From positions 2,790,001 through 2,854,000 of the forward strand of contig OZ017798.1 in assembly GCA_963969395.1 (NCBI GenBank): a stretch of 64,000 bases of DNA, in the 5' to 3' direction. The position numbers and the translations under genes were made by a program. Of this stretch, positions 50,700 through 62,615 are shown piece after piece. The notes below the pieces were generated by a model, which had not been told where the DNA came from, ran no database searches, and saw only the letters and a list, made by a program, of their open reading frames with translations. Position 1 is the first letter of the stretch, and each line of letters starts with the position of its first letter. This stretch comes from Pseudoscleropodium purum (Eukaryota > Streptophyta > Bryopsida > Hypnales > Brachytheciaceae).

Positions 50700-51560
50700 T
50701 TTTTTTTTCACAACAAAGTAGTTTTGAGCAACTTGCTATGAACTGATTTATTTTGGAAATTTTCATACAACAAGTGCCGAAAGAATAGCTTTAATTTCCA
50801 ACAATTTTCATAACTTTTGACTACATGGTTAAAAAGTTATTGTATGATATATAATTTCATTGATTTACAAATAATCCAAGCAACTCAAAAAAATTCTTAG
50901 AAAATCACTTTTATAAAAATTAAAATTTTGAATCGTTTTTCTAGATTTCTATATACGTGGTAAGCTTTGAATCATTCTATTTTGATCAATGAAATGAAAG
51001 TTATGAGGAGGTTCGTTTGTAGGTAGTTATAGAATTTCCACTCTAAGATAAACTTTGAAGTCCTTCAATATTAAAAAAAATTAAAATCAAAGGATGTAGA
51101 TTGTTTATTACAAAATTACAAACACTAGGATTGGCATTTTTCAATTCCACTATTAAATTCTTAACAATTTAGTTTTTTGAATCATTCTCTACTTCTTTCT
51201 ACTTACTATTTTTTCCTATATGTTGTACAATTCTAAATGATCTTAAAAATTTCAAGTATGTAGCCAATTTGCCTTGAAGAATGAATTTAAAGAAGCACCA
51301 CCATTTTAGACATTTTTCTTATATAGATGTGACCTTGAGAAGTGTAGCTACACATTTTTTTAGAAGGCCATGAAAAGGACTTTTGTTAATTTAAACATTA
51401 ATATCTTTCAATCTACACTATAGAAATTTTGAAATTTTTTCCACATCTTTCCAAACTAGTGTACTACAAGATCCTATAGTTTTATAAGTCTAAAAAAGTT
51501 TTCTTTTCCAAATTTGGTACTTGCATTAGAAATGGCAATTTTGAAGTATTTTTGGTGAAA
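50700..51560. repeat. Dispersed repeat R1, diverged copy 3
   Basis: Landmarks in the R1 order can be followed: ATCAATGAAATGAAAGTTATGAGGA, GGATTGGCATTTTTCAATTCC..TTTAGTTTTTTGA, AACATTAATATCTTTCAATCTACA, and ACTACAAGATCCTATAG. It is more diverged than copies 1 and 2. Confidence 0.4.
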
Positions 51561-53430
51561 ACATAGTTAAAAACCTTTAGGGTTATCATATAGAAGGTAA
51601 TATTGCTCTAATTTTGTCATATTTATAGTGAAAATTTGTTAAGCATTTATCTACACTAATATACATTTTGATGCAAGTGGAATAACCTAAGAGTATAGAA
51701 TACTTTGTTGTCATCTCTTTGTTTTTGTTTATTGCATTGGTATTTTGGCAATACTAAGGGGTTTGAATAGTATTTTCTATCATTTTGTGTTTTTATTTTT
51801 ATTATTTGATTTTCAAATTTAAGAAAATAGTTTCTAATAGCATTGGTGTATTCATTTTGGAGTGCAAAATCAACTACCATGATAATATGTATTTGGTAAT
51901 TTTTAACTTATTAATTTTATTTTACACTTCTTTATATGTCATACTCTGTTTTCAATTTTAATTGCTAATTTGTGATTTTAAATTTGATTAAAACTAGGAC
52001 CTAATGCTATGAAATGGATGTTTGAATTATTTCCTTACACACAATTGCAAATCAATAGCTTTATAGAAACTCCAATTTTTTTGAAGACATATTGACCTTG
52101 TAGTCTAGAGGCTCAAATTGTCGATGGGTCTTAGAGTATCTCCTAACCTCTTTGATTTGTGACCATTATTGAAGGTAAGTGAGCCACATTTATTTGACAA
52201 TTTGTTAGTGAAGTTTGAGCCATTGAGTCAACCTACTTTGCTTGATATGCATAATGCATTAGAGGATGTTTTTAATAATGCATAATCATGTAGCACTGAC
52301 TTTCCTATAGTAAGTCTTCTCTTAGAGCTAGTTTCATTGTTGGTTTCTAATTTAATTCCAATGTCTAAGATTGTCAATAGATGATGTGACCTCAAATTAG
52401 ATAAACCAGACTATTGATGTTCTAGGTTCATCCATCTTGAATCATACCATAGTGGCTTGAATGTGTTGATGCTTTGGTCCTTCTTTAGGCCTTAATGATA
52501 CTATCAATTGCAATACCATTGAGTGTCCCTAGACACGATTTCTCTCATGTTTACATTCTCATTGATGATATCCTTGTGGCTTTTTTTAGAGTGTAGCACT
52601 AACTTTGATTCAATTTGTGAGAATACGCCTATTAAAATAGAACTAGATCAAATTTGTATACAATGAGAAATTCAACCAACAATTAGACCTTAAGGTTATC
52701 AAAGATTAAGATAGTGAGGAAAAGGTTGGTCATTTGTTTGTTGAAATTTCATTGAATCTTGTTCTAATTGTTTGACTAGTTGTGTACAAGTACTTGACAT
52801 TGTCATTGCTTCTCTCTTGATTCAAGGTTATGGTTCTATACAAAAATCTTTAGTTAGACTAAAGACAAGTGGCAAGGATTGGAGACGTGATTAACTAGGC
52901 TAGATCTTAAAGGATGGCCTTAGATTTTAAAGTTGAAAAGGATGATAACGAAGGAGAATGCCAATGAATTGATGAAAGGTGAAGATGGCAAGGGAAGCCA
53001 TTCTATCCATAGCAACTCCAATTGTCAACTCCAATTGTCAAAATATAATTTTTGTCATTACAAATCATACAGAGCAATGTAGCTGAGATCTTGAAGCTAA
53101 TGCAAACTAGCCCAATTTCAAAGTACAGTTTGATGGAGATTTTTGCTGCAATTCATAGGAATTGAAAGCTTTTCTTGCAAAGGATTTTCCTACATGGTTT
53201 ACTTGTCAAGTTTTCAACACTAGCTTCGACATTACATTTTTTGGTAACGTTGAATCTGCAATTTTTTTAATCACCAAATGGTTTATTTTGTCTCTCAAAG
53301 TTTCATTTACAATCTCAGTATGAATGTACGCTCAGGAAAAATGTCTTCTCAGTACATTAAATGCACAAACATTGCACAAATATTATTTGAAATGTAATCT
53401 CAGATGAGTACTCACAGGACTTGGCACAGA

Positions 53431-54805
53431 ATGTGCATCTACAGAAAGATCCGAAGGTAGTGCAGTTTCCATTCGAAAAATGAGAATCTATCCGAACTGT
53501 TTGTGAAAAATTGTAAACGTAAGAATGGAGAATTTATGTGACGGGATTTGAGGAGTTTAAGATTTAATAATAAGCATTGCAAAAGACTCTGAAGTTTTGA
53601 AAGCCAAACTGTCACAGTGACTTCAAATGGAGTTCTGATCAGCCCGTCAACTATCAATAAAATATGAAGTAGCGCATTAAGAAGTCTCACCGATTGTGTA
53701 ACAACGAAGTCATGTCAGTGAAACACTGAAACCTCTAAGGTACTCCAATAGTAAAGCTTCCATTGAATTGACCTCAATGATTCACATGCAGCAATTCAGC
53801 AGGGCAATGCATGAGGTAAAATCTCTAAACTCTGCCTGTCGCTAAATAAACTATGGCCAGTGTTAGATTCGATGACCACAGAAAACTCTGAAGATTTAAA
53901 AACAAATGGGAATCTCAGTAATTTATAGACTCAGCACAGATTATCACATCACCCTGGAAAAAATGCAAGAAAGTTCCAGAGAATCGTGCGGAACCTCCTC
54001 TCTCGCACGGTACCACCCTTCCTTCACCATTAACATAACAACCAGCAACGGCTCTCTGCCCTCTCATAAATGCAACAATCCCTCGGGTATCTCAAAATAA
54101 CAGCATCGCAGCAGCCCCTGCGGCCTAAGACTCGAAGGCCAAGGAAGGACCAGTTTGAGCTAATTCAAGAGAAAGTGAGTCAAAAGGAGCCTGTAGAGTT
54201 CAAAAAATTTGTAAAGCGAGTTCTATAAGTAGGTATTATTAATGTCAAAAGAGACTCCACCAACGAAAACCCGATCAAAAATTTCTTTGTTCTACCATAA
54301 AGCAAGATGAAAACTGAATCTAACCCGATGGGTCGACATGAAATTCATCACTCTCGACAAACAATAGTTTCTCTCGTCTTCTCTTCGTTGAGTTCACTGC
54401 TCTATCCTGCAATGCCCCACGGTCTCCACCATTGCTCGACACTCAGGGAAACACTTAACATCGTACCATGCAATCAATGAGCAAATGCAGTCCAGTTGGT
54501 GAATATGGACATTCCTCTTCTTCGAGATACCCCATCAGGTAACATATTAATGAAGTGAAATTACAGGTGGCTTCGAGAACCAAGTGTGTTTCGGAGTCCA
54601 AATACTGAGATCGATGAATCCTTCCCAAATGAAGCACAAGTACTGTATACAAAATGAATAATAACATTCCCCTACATCGTTTTAACTTGGACGAAAGCTC
54701 ACACAATCACAAGAGAAGCTAGGATTGAGAGCCCTCTCTGCCCAATGCAAGGTTCCTCCAAAGCCCCCAAACCGCGCTTCAGCAATATAAAAAAAGCGCA
54801 CAGAT
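53431..54805 (-). other. 3' flank of ADF copy 2
   Basis: GC-balanced DNA without a supported gene. The block at about 54,552-54,660 is the counterpart of the conserved 3' block of copy 1. The Ser/Thr-rich plus-strand frame at 53,906-54,100 shows no family resemblance. Confidence 0.4.
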
Positions 54806-55234
54806 CTACTTGGCGCGTTCCTTGATCACCTCCAGATCCATCTCCGTGCGATCGGTGGCTTGAAGCTCATAGTGGATGCCATTAAGCTCCCGCTTGAACG
54901 TTTCCTTGGAACTCGCGTAGATCATCTTCGCCCTCACCCGAGAGGTATCCGGCGACCATGCGATAAAGAAGATCTTGCTCTTCTGGCAGCTGATGTCCCC
55001 GTCCTCGGAAGTGAAATCGAAGTCGTACACGCCGTACCTACAATCCTTCTCCGGCAACGAAGTCACGAACTCCTCATAAGTCGCGTCCGGACCCCCGCTC
55101 TTCTCCACCACAATCTGTTGCGCCTTCTCGTCGATCTTGAACACGATGTAACGGAACACCTTCTTGCGCTGCAACTCGGAGAACTTCAGTTTGCACTCGT
55201 CGCTCACCGCCATGCCCGACGCCGCGTTCGCCAT
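54806..55234 (-). CDS. ADF: Actin-depolymerizing factor (ADF/cofilin), copy 2
   Basis: Uninterrupted frame of 142 residues from ATG 55234 ([18 protein letters not shown]); the in-frame ATG 78 bases upstream codes for a Cys/Phe-rich stretch typical of leader sequence and is rejected. Ser6, [10 protein letters not shown] and the actin-binding helix are intact. Compared with copy 1 it keeps two extra residues in the [12 protein letters not shown] loop, the more usual plant form. The last third is almost identical to copy 1 at DNA level (74 bp without mismatch) while the middle third differs at many sites. It has the same orientation as copy 1, 8.1 kb between the two coding regions. Confidence 0.95.
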   Translation of the reverse strand: MANAASGMAVSDECKLKFSELQRKKVFRYIVFKIDEKAQQIVVEKSGGPDATYEEFVTSLPEKDCRYGVYDFDFTSEDGDISCQKSKIFFIAWSPDTSRVRAKMIYASSKETFKRELNGIHYELQATDRTEMDLEVIKERAK

Positions 55235-55745
55235 CGCGCCGCGTCTTACACGCCCCCGATCTCCAAACAGGGAAACAAAACAAAACAAAACACAAAACAA
55301 ACACGGACACAAATTCTCCCTCGAGCAAGACCTTGACTCTCAAGGAAGAGAGAAATAACGTCCGCCTTCGTTTGAGAGCAGACGACGGCGACGGGGCGAG
55401 AGATGGTAACGAGGGAGGGAGGGAGCTTGAAACCCTAAGCGCAAGCGCACATGTGTGGGCTCTTCCCCCACAATACCAGCACAGCCTGACGGGACTTCCT
55501 GCCCTCGTTAAGTTACCTAGTTTGCTGGTGCAGCTCTCTCTGCATTCAATGGCCCCTTCCCTTCTTTCTTTCCTTCCTTCCAGCTGTCACTCCCTGATAC
55601 GGAGTACAAAACATCACTTTGGTCACAAGCCTTTTCTTTTTCTCATTTTTTTTTTCACATTTTGGGTTTGGGCTTCCCAAATCATCTGAAAATGTATTTT
55701 GTGTCATTGAGATTAAATATCAATATTAATCTTTGTAAATTTCAA
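55235..55745 (-). other. 5' leader and promoter region of ADF copy 2
   Basis: GC-balanced, with a CAAAA-type microsatellite at about 55,272-55,300 that reads as a U- and G-rich leader on the sense strand. No TATA box was recognised. A GGGAGGGAGGGAG purine run lies near 55,412. Confidence 0.35.
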
Positions 55746-56118
55746 TAGGGGTAGTCACACCTTTCTTCACCAAGCAAACTTCTACAAAGAATGAGAAAAA
55801 AAACAAGAGTCAATGGGGAGCACTCTGGGTGAAGAAGGTGTGACCCCCACCCCCCCGCTTTGTGTCATGTGGAGGATGAGAATGAATAATTGGTTCCCTT
55901 TTTAAAATCGGCAAGAGAGGGCGAAACTTTGAAGCACAAGGAGCACAAAAGAATATACTTCTATGAAGAAATCTTCTCCATGTCCATTATTCTCTTTTAG
56001 AAGTGAATAATGTGTGTGAAGAAGATTTTTTCATAGAAGTATATTCTCCCATGGAAAGCCGCCACGTTCCCATTCTTTAAAAAATGAGCGTGCAATGAAG
56101 AAGGTGTGACTATCCTCA
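55746..56118. mobile_element. Nested inverted-repeat element with GTCACACCTTCTTCA ends
   Basis: The end GGGGTAGTCACACCTTTCTTCA at about 55748 occurs again inverted at about 55830-55851 (GGGTGAAGAAGGTGTGACCCC) and once more inverted at about 56095-56116 (TGAAGAAGGTGTGACTATCC). A separate hairpin sits inside (55951-56046). The layout suggests one element inserted into another of the same family, or a composite of three ends. Confidence 0.6.
55951..56046. repeat. Strong hairpin, 27-bp stem
   Basis: GAATATACTTCTATGAAG followed by AAATCTTCT pairs with AGAAGATTT followed by TTTCATAGAAGTATATTC, with about one mismatch and a loop of roughly 40 bases. It lies within the nested element and could be a small MITE or a source of small RNA. 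Confidence 0.65.
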
Positions 56119-59100
56119 ACATGTTTTGCAAATATTGTAATTAGGTTAGGTTGGCTTTAGAAGGGCACGGCCCCCTACAACCAAGGGAGTCACCAAAATA
56201 CTTTTGTTATGGTATTAATAAGTATATTCTTTGTTTTTATAGTTAGTAGTGAAATCATCCATTAAACCTTTTACATATGTACCATCCTTCAATGGGGTTA
56301 GTACAATGCAAATACTCCTAATAAGAAAGAATTAGACATAGATGACATTATTTTAAAGGAAAAATTCAAATAGCGCAACTTATAAAGGTATATATATGTG
56401 ACATTGTATACCATATGAGACAAAATACAATTTTTAGTGTACCAATTTGGGCAATTAGCATGTGAGAATTTGGAAGAATTTGTTACATTAAATCCATCAC
56501 TATGAGAATTTGAATCAAGTGAGAGACCTTTCACAATAATTTGGATGGTAGTTGGATGAATATGGTCTAATTTGTATGAATATTTAGATGGATTTTAGAA
56601 TTACAAAAGTGATAGTTAGATGAAAAATCATAGATAAATAGAAATTCTGGTCCCAAGTAAAAGAGGCCATCATGAATAAAGTGTTTGTTTGTCTAAACAA
56701 TGAACTAGTACCTAGAGGACAAAGGGCCATTGAAACAAGACTACTTTATTTTTGTTCATTGGTATGAAAATAGTGTGAGTCACATCATGTTGGTTTTTTT
56801 AATCTATTTTACAATGATTTGTTGTATCAAGGTGACTCATCAATTCATCTAATTACCAAACTATTGCAAATTAGTCTTGTGACATTGTGGAGCACTCATT
56901 GAATTATCTTGTATAGTATAATTATTATATATTTTTTGAAAATTTACAACAAATTTTCTATGAAATGAAGCTAAACAATTTCATTTTCATTGGGATCATT
57001 TCCTATAAGCTTTTAGCTCAATAAAAATGTATTTTTCTGATTTGAAATTTGATAATTGAGGAATTTGTTTCCAAGTTTTCCAAAACTAAATATCAGAGTT
57101 ATTTCTCTCTCTAATTTTTCTGATTTATTCTACAATGAGCATGCAACACTGTCTAGTTTATCACAATTTTACTATTTTAATTTAGTATAGGTTGAGATAT
57201 TACTATATTTTACTCAAAAAATATTTTCATATAGGAATAATACTCATTTTGCAAGTGACATTAATTTTGCTCTTTTATTGATAGTATAAATCAATGCAGT
57301 GTAAATTTCAATCTTGACTAGAATAATGAAGCTAATTTTCTTTGCAATTTAGTGGATTGGGAATAAAACATCATTTTTATATCTAATTTTATATAGATTT
57401 ATCCTACAAATTGTGGCAATATCATTCTACTTTGAATCAACAATATTTGATTGATTCCTAAGAATTTCAACCACTCATAATTACAAGATGTTCCTTAAAA
57501 TTATTCAACATCTTTCTACTCTTTCCTTTGATTGGAAATTCACTACAAATAAAATGCATGGTGACAATCTATGATATTATTTTGTAGTTGAAATTGAATA
57601 AGAGGTAGTTTAAAGGGTAGAAAAATCCTTTGATGGATGAAAATTGGTTAAATGGGTGGAAATTTAGGTACTAAAAAGCTAATGTTTCAGTCAAAAAATT
57701 GTATTTCTAAATTTAGATATTACCAATACATAAATTTTTCCACCACATAAATTGTTGCCTATTTCTATAGTACAACATAAATGAAGAAAATCACATGAAC
57801 TAAGCAATTTTTTGTCAATGTTGTAATTGATAATGGAATTATCCCAATAGTCTTGAAAGTCACCCTAATTGTAGTACTTAACTTGTATCTAATTTAGGAT
57901 TGTGTTAGAATTTTTAATCACCTTGTATTTTTTTTTGGAATGACAAGAAGGCATAATTGCATGCAATCTAATCATATTTTTTTTCTTATATTAAAATTTG
58001 AATCCTTTCTTTGCAAAACTGTCAAATTTTAGGATGAATAGATGCATTATTTGTTTATATAGTTTTCTTAAGAGTCATTCATTGAACATTTTTAATCAAC
58101 AATGTCTTTACTAAATTAAAGAGAAGAAGTCATTTTTTATTTTTATATTTATTTAGTAGTTTTGATAAGTTCATGAAAAAATATTTGTTTTGAAGATTAG
58201 TATTTGCAATGTTGTTTAAATTTAGTGATATAATTTCTATTTCCTTTAGTTTGTATTTTCAATAGTATGATAAATCAAAATGGTCAATGTAAACCTACAA
58301 ATCAATTGTCTTTGATCCTTGAAGGTGTGTAAAAAAATATTTATATAAAAGTACCATATTCAATTCCTTGAATACAAAAGTGGCTGTCTATGTTCCATAT
58401 GAATATGAAATATGATCATAATTATTAAAGAATTACTTGGTTATATAAGTGAAATTACTTGAAAACCCAACCAAGTTTTATTGTAGATCTTTAAATTTTT
58501 ATTTGACCTAGCAATGAACCTTAGCTGCTAAGGTCCATTGAAAGCTCTAACACAATTTTTGGGGGCTAGTTTTTTGAATTGTCATTCATATAAATTGGTG
58601 ATCTACTTCACAAGCTTGGCTTGCTCTTTTTCCCACTCTTCTATTCATTTTTTTAGATTTTAGATTACTATGCCTTCAACTACTTTATTTAATTTGACTA
58701 GAACTTGTAGGGAATTCACAAAACAAGACATTTCTTCACAACTTTGCTTGCAAAGCATGCATACATCCACTAAAAATATTTACCTTAGCTACTTTCCATT
58801 GGTAATTTCTACTATTTGTTTTATTAGTTGTTGTATTAAGTTTTCAATTCATGCTTCAAGACAAAGAAATTGTATACAATTAATCTTAAGATAATCATAC
58901 ACTGTTATAGAAGATTCTTTAGCATTACTTGATTCCATTTTAATCATTCAATTGAAAGGTTTTTGTATACAAGCCATCAAAGACAAACTTCTTTTGCAAA
59001 ATTGGAAATTGGAAATAATTTTCTACTTTTCTAGATTTGTATTTGTATTTGCCAAGTTTCATGAAGTTTACAATTTCATGTAAATAGTGGGATATTATAT

Positions 59101-59625
59101 TTCAAAGGTAGCTTTGCCTTGTTGTCAAACTAAAAGAAATAAAAATGTTCAAGTTCAATGTTAACCCCTCACTATCCAAGGCCATTTTGGGTTTCAAAAT
59201 ATGAGTACTTTTGAAGCAATGTAGATGTAAATGTCAATAAGTTATAAAAATCTTAACCATACAATCTTGTAGTGAACATGTTGTAGATGATGTGAATCAA
59301 ATTTGGAGTCATTTGACCATATAGATTGAAAGATTATAATGTTTTAGTGATGAAAAAGGGTGCTGAAATTTTCCTAGCAACACATTTGAAGGTGAAATTC
59401 GATTTCTAAACTTACTCAAATGAAAAAACTTGAAGCTATAAAGTGATTCAAAACCAGCATACAAACACATTGAAGAAAAAGAATATCAATAAATTGACTC
59501 AATGTGTTTGCAAAATGACTTGCAAATGTCAAAAAATAGGTAAGAAAAGTTGCAGAAAACACATCTAAGGCTTTACCTCCTTCTACTAAAATGCTTCTCA
59601 ATGCTTCATAACTTTTTGGATAGAT

Positions 59626-60110
59626 ATGAAATTTTAGCCACACAAACTAGACAAGTATGTGCAACTTTCCCCCAATTTTTATTTATTGGAAATGGACATT
59701 GTATGGAGAAGAAACAAGCCATTGAAATTCACTATAATCCAAAAATGTCGGAATTTTGAACTTCAAATTGCTTCCAAAAATTCAAAACAACTTGCATTGA
59801 CATGAAAATTTTACCACAATAACTAGACTTCAAGGGGAACATAATCCAACAAATATTATTGAAAACAAACATTGGATGAAGGAGATACAACCCCCCAAAA
59901 GTTTCAGCCATCAAATGCAGTTTGGTGGACTCACATTGAACCTGTGAACTTTGACTGACTTTCAAGAAATCAATACAGCTTCTATTGATCTGAAAATTTT
60001 ACCATATAAACTAGAGAAAAGAGCGCAACTTTTCCAACAAGTTTTATTGAATTTGAACATTAAATACAAAAGTTACAACACTTTGAATTTGACTTGAAAC
60101 TCTATGAGGA
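59626..60110. repeat. Satellite-like tandem array, about 180-bp unit, three copies
   Basis: The phrase ATGAAAATTTTACCACA, then AAACTAGA, then GCAACTTTCCAACAA, TTATTGAA and GAACATT begins at about 59626, 59802 and 59991, giving spacings of 176 and 189 bp. The copies are clearly diverged. The unit length is in the range of plant satellites, but three copies do not make a satellite block. Confidence 0.6.
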
Positions 60111-60324
60111 CACTTTTGGTCCCCTTAGGCGGTGAAGGGTTAAAATTGGTTTTCTCAAAGTAAGAAAGTTGCTTCTCTTGCTTTTCGCAAGCTTCTCCCT
60201 GAAATCTTATTGGTGAACAATTCTAATTCTCTTCTTGCAAATATTGTGAGGTAGTCATGAATTCAAACCCATGCTTTGGTAGGATGCCCTCTGCCCATAG
60301 TCCATCTAACTATGGTAGTGTCAA

Positions 60325-60390
60325 AGAACTTAGTTGTTATATGGTTGGACTTAAGAACTTAGTTGTTATATGGTTGGACTTAAGAACTTT
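60325..60390. repeat. 29-bp tandem duplication
   Basis: AGAACTTAGTTGTTATATGG and the following nine bases are repeated exactly at 60325 and 60354, with the start of a third copy at 60383. This is recent slippage or unequal exchange. Confidence 0.85.
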
Positions 60391-61730
60391 TTTGGAGAAA
60401 GAATATATTGAATTTGTATATAATTTAATTCCTAATGGAAACACCTAGGATGAAATTCACCATCTAGGTTCATGAGGCTTAAATAGTTGAGCCATTCCCA
60501 AGAGACACTTCATTCATGCCAATTTTTGAAACTAAAATTACCCTTCTTTTTGTAAGCATGCCACATTTCCATGTAGAGTTTTGAAAACTCTTTTGCCTTT
60601 TTTGCAAAATTTCATTGATTTTTGTATATAGAAGCCTGCCCTATTTTCTTCTTCTACACTAAGAGGTGGTTTACACCAAAGCAAAATTGAGGGACTGCAA
60701 GCACTTTAAGGTACCCCACTTTATTAGACATAACTATGGAAAGTCAAAGCCCAAGACAAAAACTAATAATGACACTTAGCATGTTCTTGATGTAAACTAA
60801 AGTATGACCATAGCTAAGCCATATTTATTTACTATTAGTTTTGATATTGCCAACCGCAAGATCAATTAAATAGGCAAAATCTATGGTTGTGGGATTTTAA
60901 CCTCTCATGGTCTCATTAGGCCTACCTCTTAGAGATGACCAAGAAAATAATTCTTAGAAATTAACAAAACATTGTCTACTTTGACTCTATAGGATTCCAC
61001 GTGAACTTCTCATCTATGAAAAATGGCATGAACGGTGCCCAAAGTGTAAATCCAACTTGGACCACACCTATCTCTCTACCAATCATTGTTTTGAAAATTC
61101 AAAAAGATCTTTAGTTAGACCTTGATTTAACCTTGGAGTGCTTTAAAAAAAAATTTGAACGACAAATAAATTAAAAATCACTTTTCTTTCTTATAATTGT
61201 TTGGGTGAAAGTCATCCTAATTTGTAGAGATATACTTTATCAAGTTGTTGTCCTATCTAATGGTTGAATTTGGTGTTATTATAGTACATATTTTTCTAAA
61301 ATTACAAATATGGAAGTGTGTCAAGTGGTTGACCAAGCCAAAATTGCATTGACTTTAGTTCAAAACTGTTTTTGCAAAAATGAGGTCATCAATTTTTTTT
61401 TTTAAAAATTCAAAAAACCACCATGGCAAGAGAACCTCATTTCAAATCCATTCCAACAAATTTTACTCAAAAAATGACAAAATTTTACTTATAATTGAAT
61501 TCAGAAGGAATTTTGAAATTTCCCTTTCAAAATGTATAGAAAAACATCAGCAATAGCAATGGTGAATCTAACTGTATGGATGAAATCGAAAACAATCATA
61601 GGTCTACAACTTTTATTTGTATATATGTCAATTCCAAAATATTCTTCCAAATAACACTTTATGATGATTTTTCTCATATTGTCAATTCTAGAGAAGACTC
61701 TCACTGGACGTTTGGGAGGTCAAACTGGCC

Positions 61731-62615
61731 CCAAGTTATTCAAATTCCAAGAATATACCGGGCCACGGTCCAGCAAGCGCAGGGTGCCGGCGCCGGTACC
61801 GGTACCGGACGCCCGCGGGGCGGCAAGTGGCGCCTTCTCAGGACCACCAGACTTCCGTTGTCAAGCCAACAAAGCAACAACCCACTTCGCCGCAAACCTC
61901 CAGATCCCCTGCGAAGGACACTTCCAGAACCCTCCAGCTCCCCGCCACGCCATCGCCCCGGCACCCCTCCTTCTCCACCGCTCCTTGAACCTTAATCTCC
62001 TCAGCTCTCCTATCCCAAGTCCAATTCAGTTCCTGCATTTTGCTGTCTGCAGTTCGGTGCTTGCGATTTTTGGGCTCCAGTTTGGTCTGGTATCGCAATT
62101 TCGGGATCCAATTTGGTCTGGGTCGAGTTTTGTGTTTGCAGTTTCGGGAATCAATTTGGTAAGTACAATTTTGGCATTCAATTTAGTGTGTGCTAGCCCA
62201 GGACCTAATTTGGTGTGTGCAATTTCGGGACTCAAATTTGTTGCGAGACGCTCCGGGATCCAATCGCTTCCAGGGCCGAATTTGGTGTTTTCATGTTCGG
62301 GATCCAATTTGTTGCGCGCGGTTTTTCGGGTTCCCATTTGCGTGTGCAATTTCAGGGTCCAATTCTGTGCATGCAAGTCCGGGACTTAATTTGGTGTTTG
62401 CAATTTCAGGACCCAATTTGTTGCGCATAGTTTCGGGTTTCAATTTCTCGCGCCCATTTTAGGGTTCCAATTTGGTGCATGCAATTCCAGGACCTAATTT
62501 GGTGCGGGCAATTTCAGGACCAAATTTGGCGTGTCAAGTTTTTGGAATCAAATTCCGTTTGTTAGATTTGGTGCGTGCGATTTGGGAATCACTTGGTTAG
62601 GCAATAACAGCAAGG
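61731..62615 (+). other. Promoter and 5' leader of the LIFEGUARD-type gene with minisatellite
   Basis: Composition changes abruptly from AT-rich to GC-rich near 61,736. From about 62,047 to 62,600 the sequence is a degenerate tandem array of roughly 30-bp units built on TTTCGGGA(T/C)CCAATTTGGTG followed by TGTGCAA, some 15-18 copies with many substitutions. Frames across it are open by chance of repetition (242 codons from 61,661) but encode a low-complexity Phe/Asn/Leu pattern with no domain. The array ends just before the coding start at 62,616. Confidence 0.6.

Larger units (their letters stand above)
47040..53430. other. Repeat-bearing spacer between the ADF copies
   Basis: No gene is supported. 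Contents include a short GC-balanced piece (47.04-47.5 kb), a 23-bp direct repeat (TTCTGCTTCAAATGTAAGC and four further bases) at 47404 and 47483, a CTGTTC hexamer run near 47,362, two CATTAGAAGA-family elements, a diverged copy of repeat R1 (about 50.7-51.55 kb) and otherwise AT-rich DNA. Weak coding-like pieces near 52.1-53.0 kb could not be assigned. Confidence 0.5.
56119..61730. other. AT-rich gene-free stretch
   Basis: No gene is supported; frames are short and of desert composition. It contains a weak relative of repeat R1 (about 59.15-59.4 kb), a roughly 180-bp tandem array and a 29-bp tandem duplication. Nothing else is distinct. Confidence 0.5.

Noticed and set aside
54860..55336. 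158-codon plus-strand frame opposite ADF copy 2 (and 46349-46663 opposite copy 1)
   Set aside because: Antisense shadow of a highly conserved ADF coding region. Similarity between the two antisense frames follows from the ADF duplication.
61661..62389. 242-codon open frame before the LIFEGUARD-type gene
   Set aside because: It starts in AT-rich DNA and its second half is translated minisatellite. The length comes from repetition without stops, not from a protein family.
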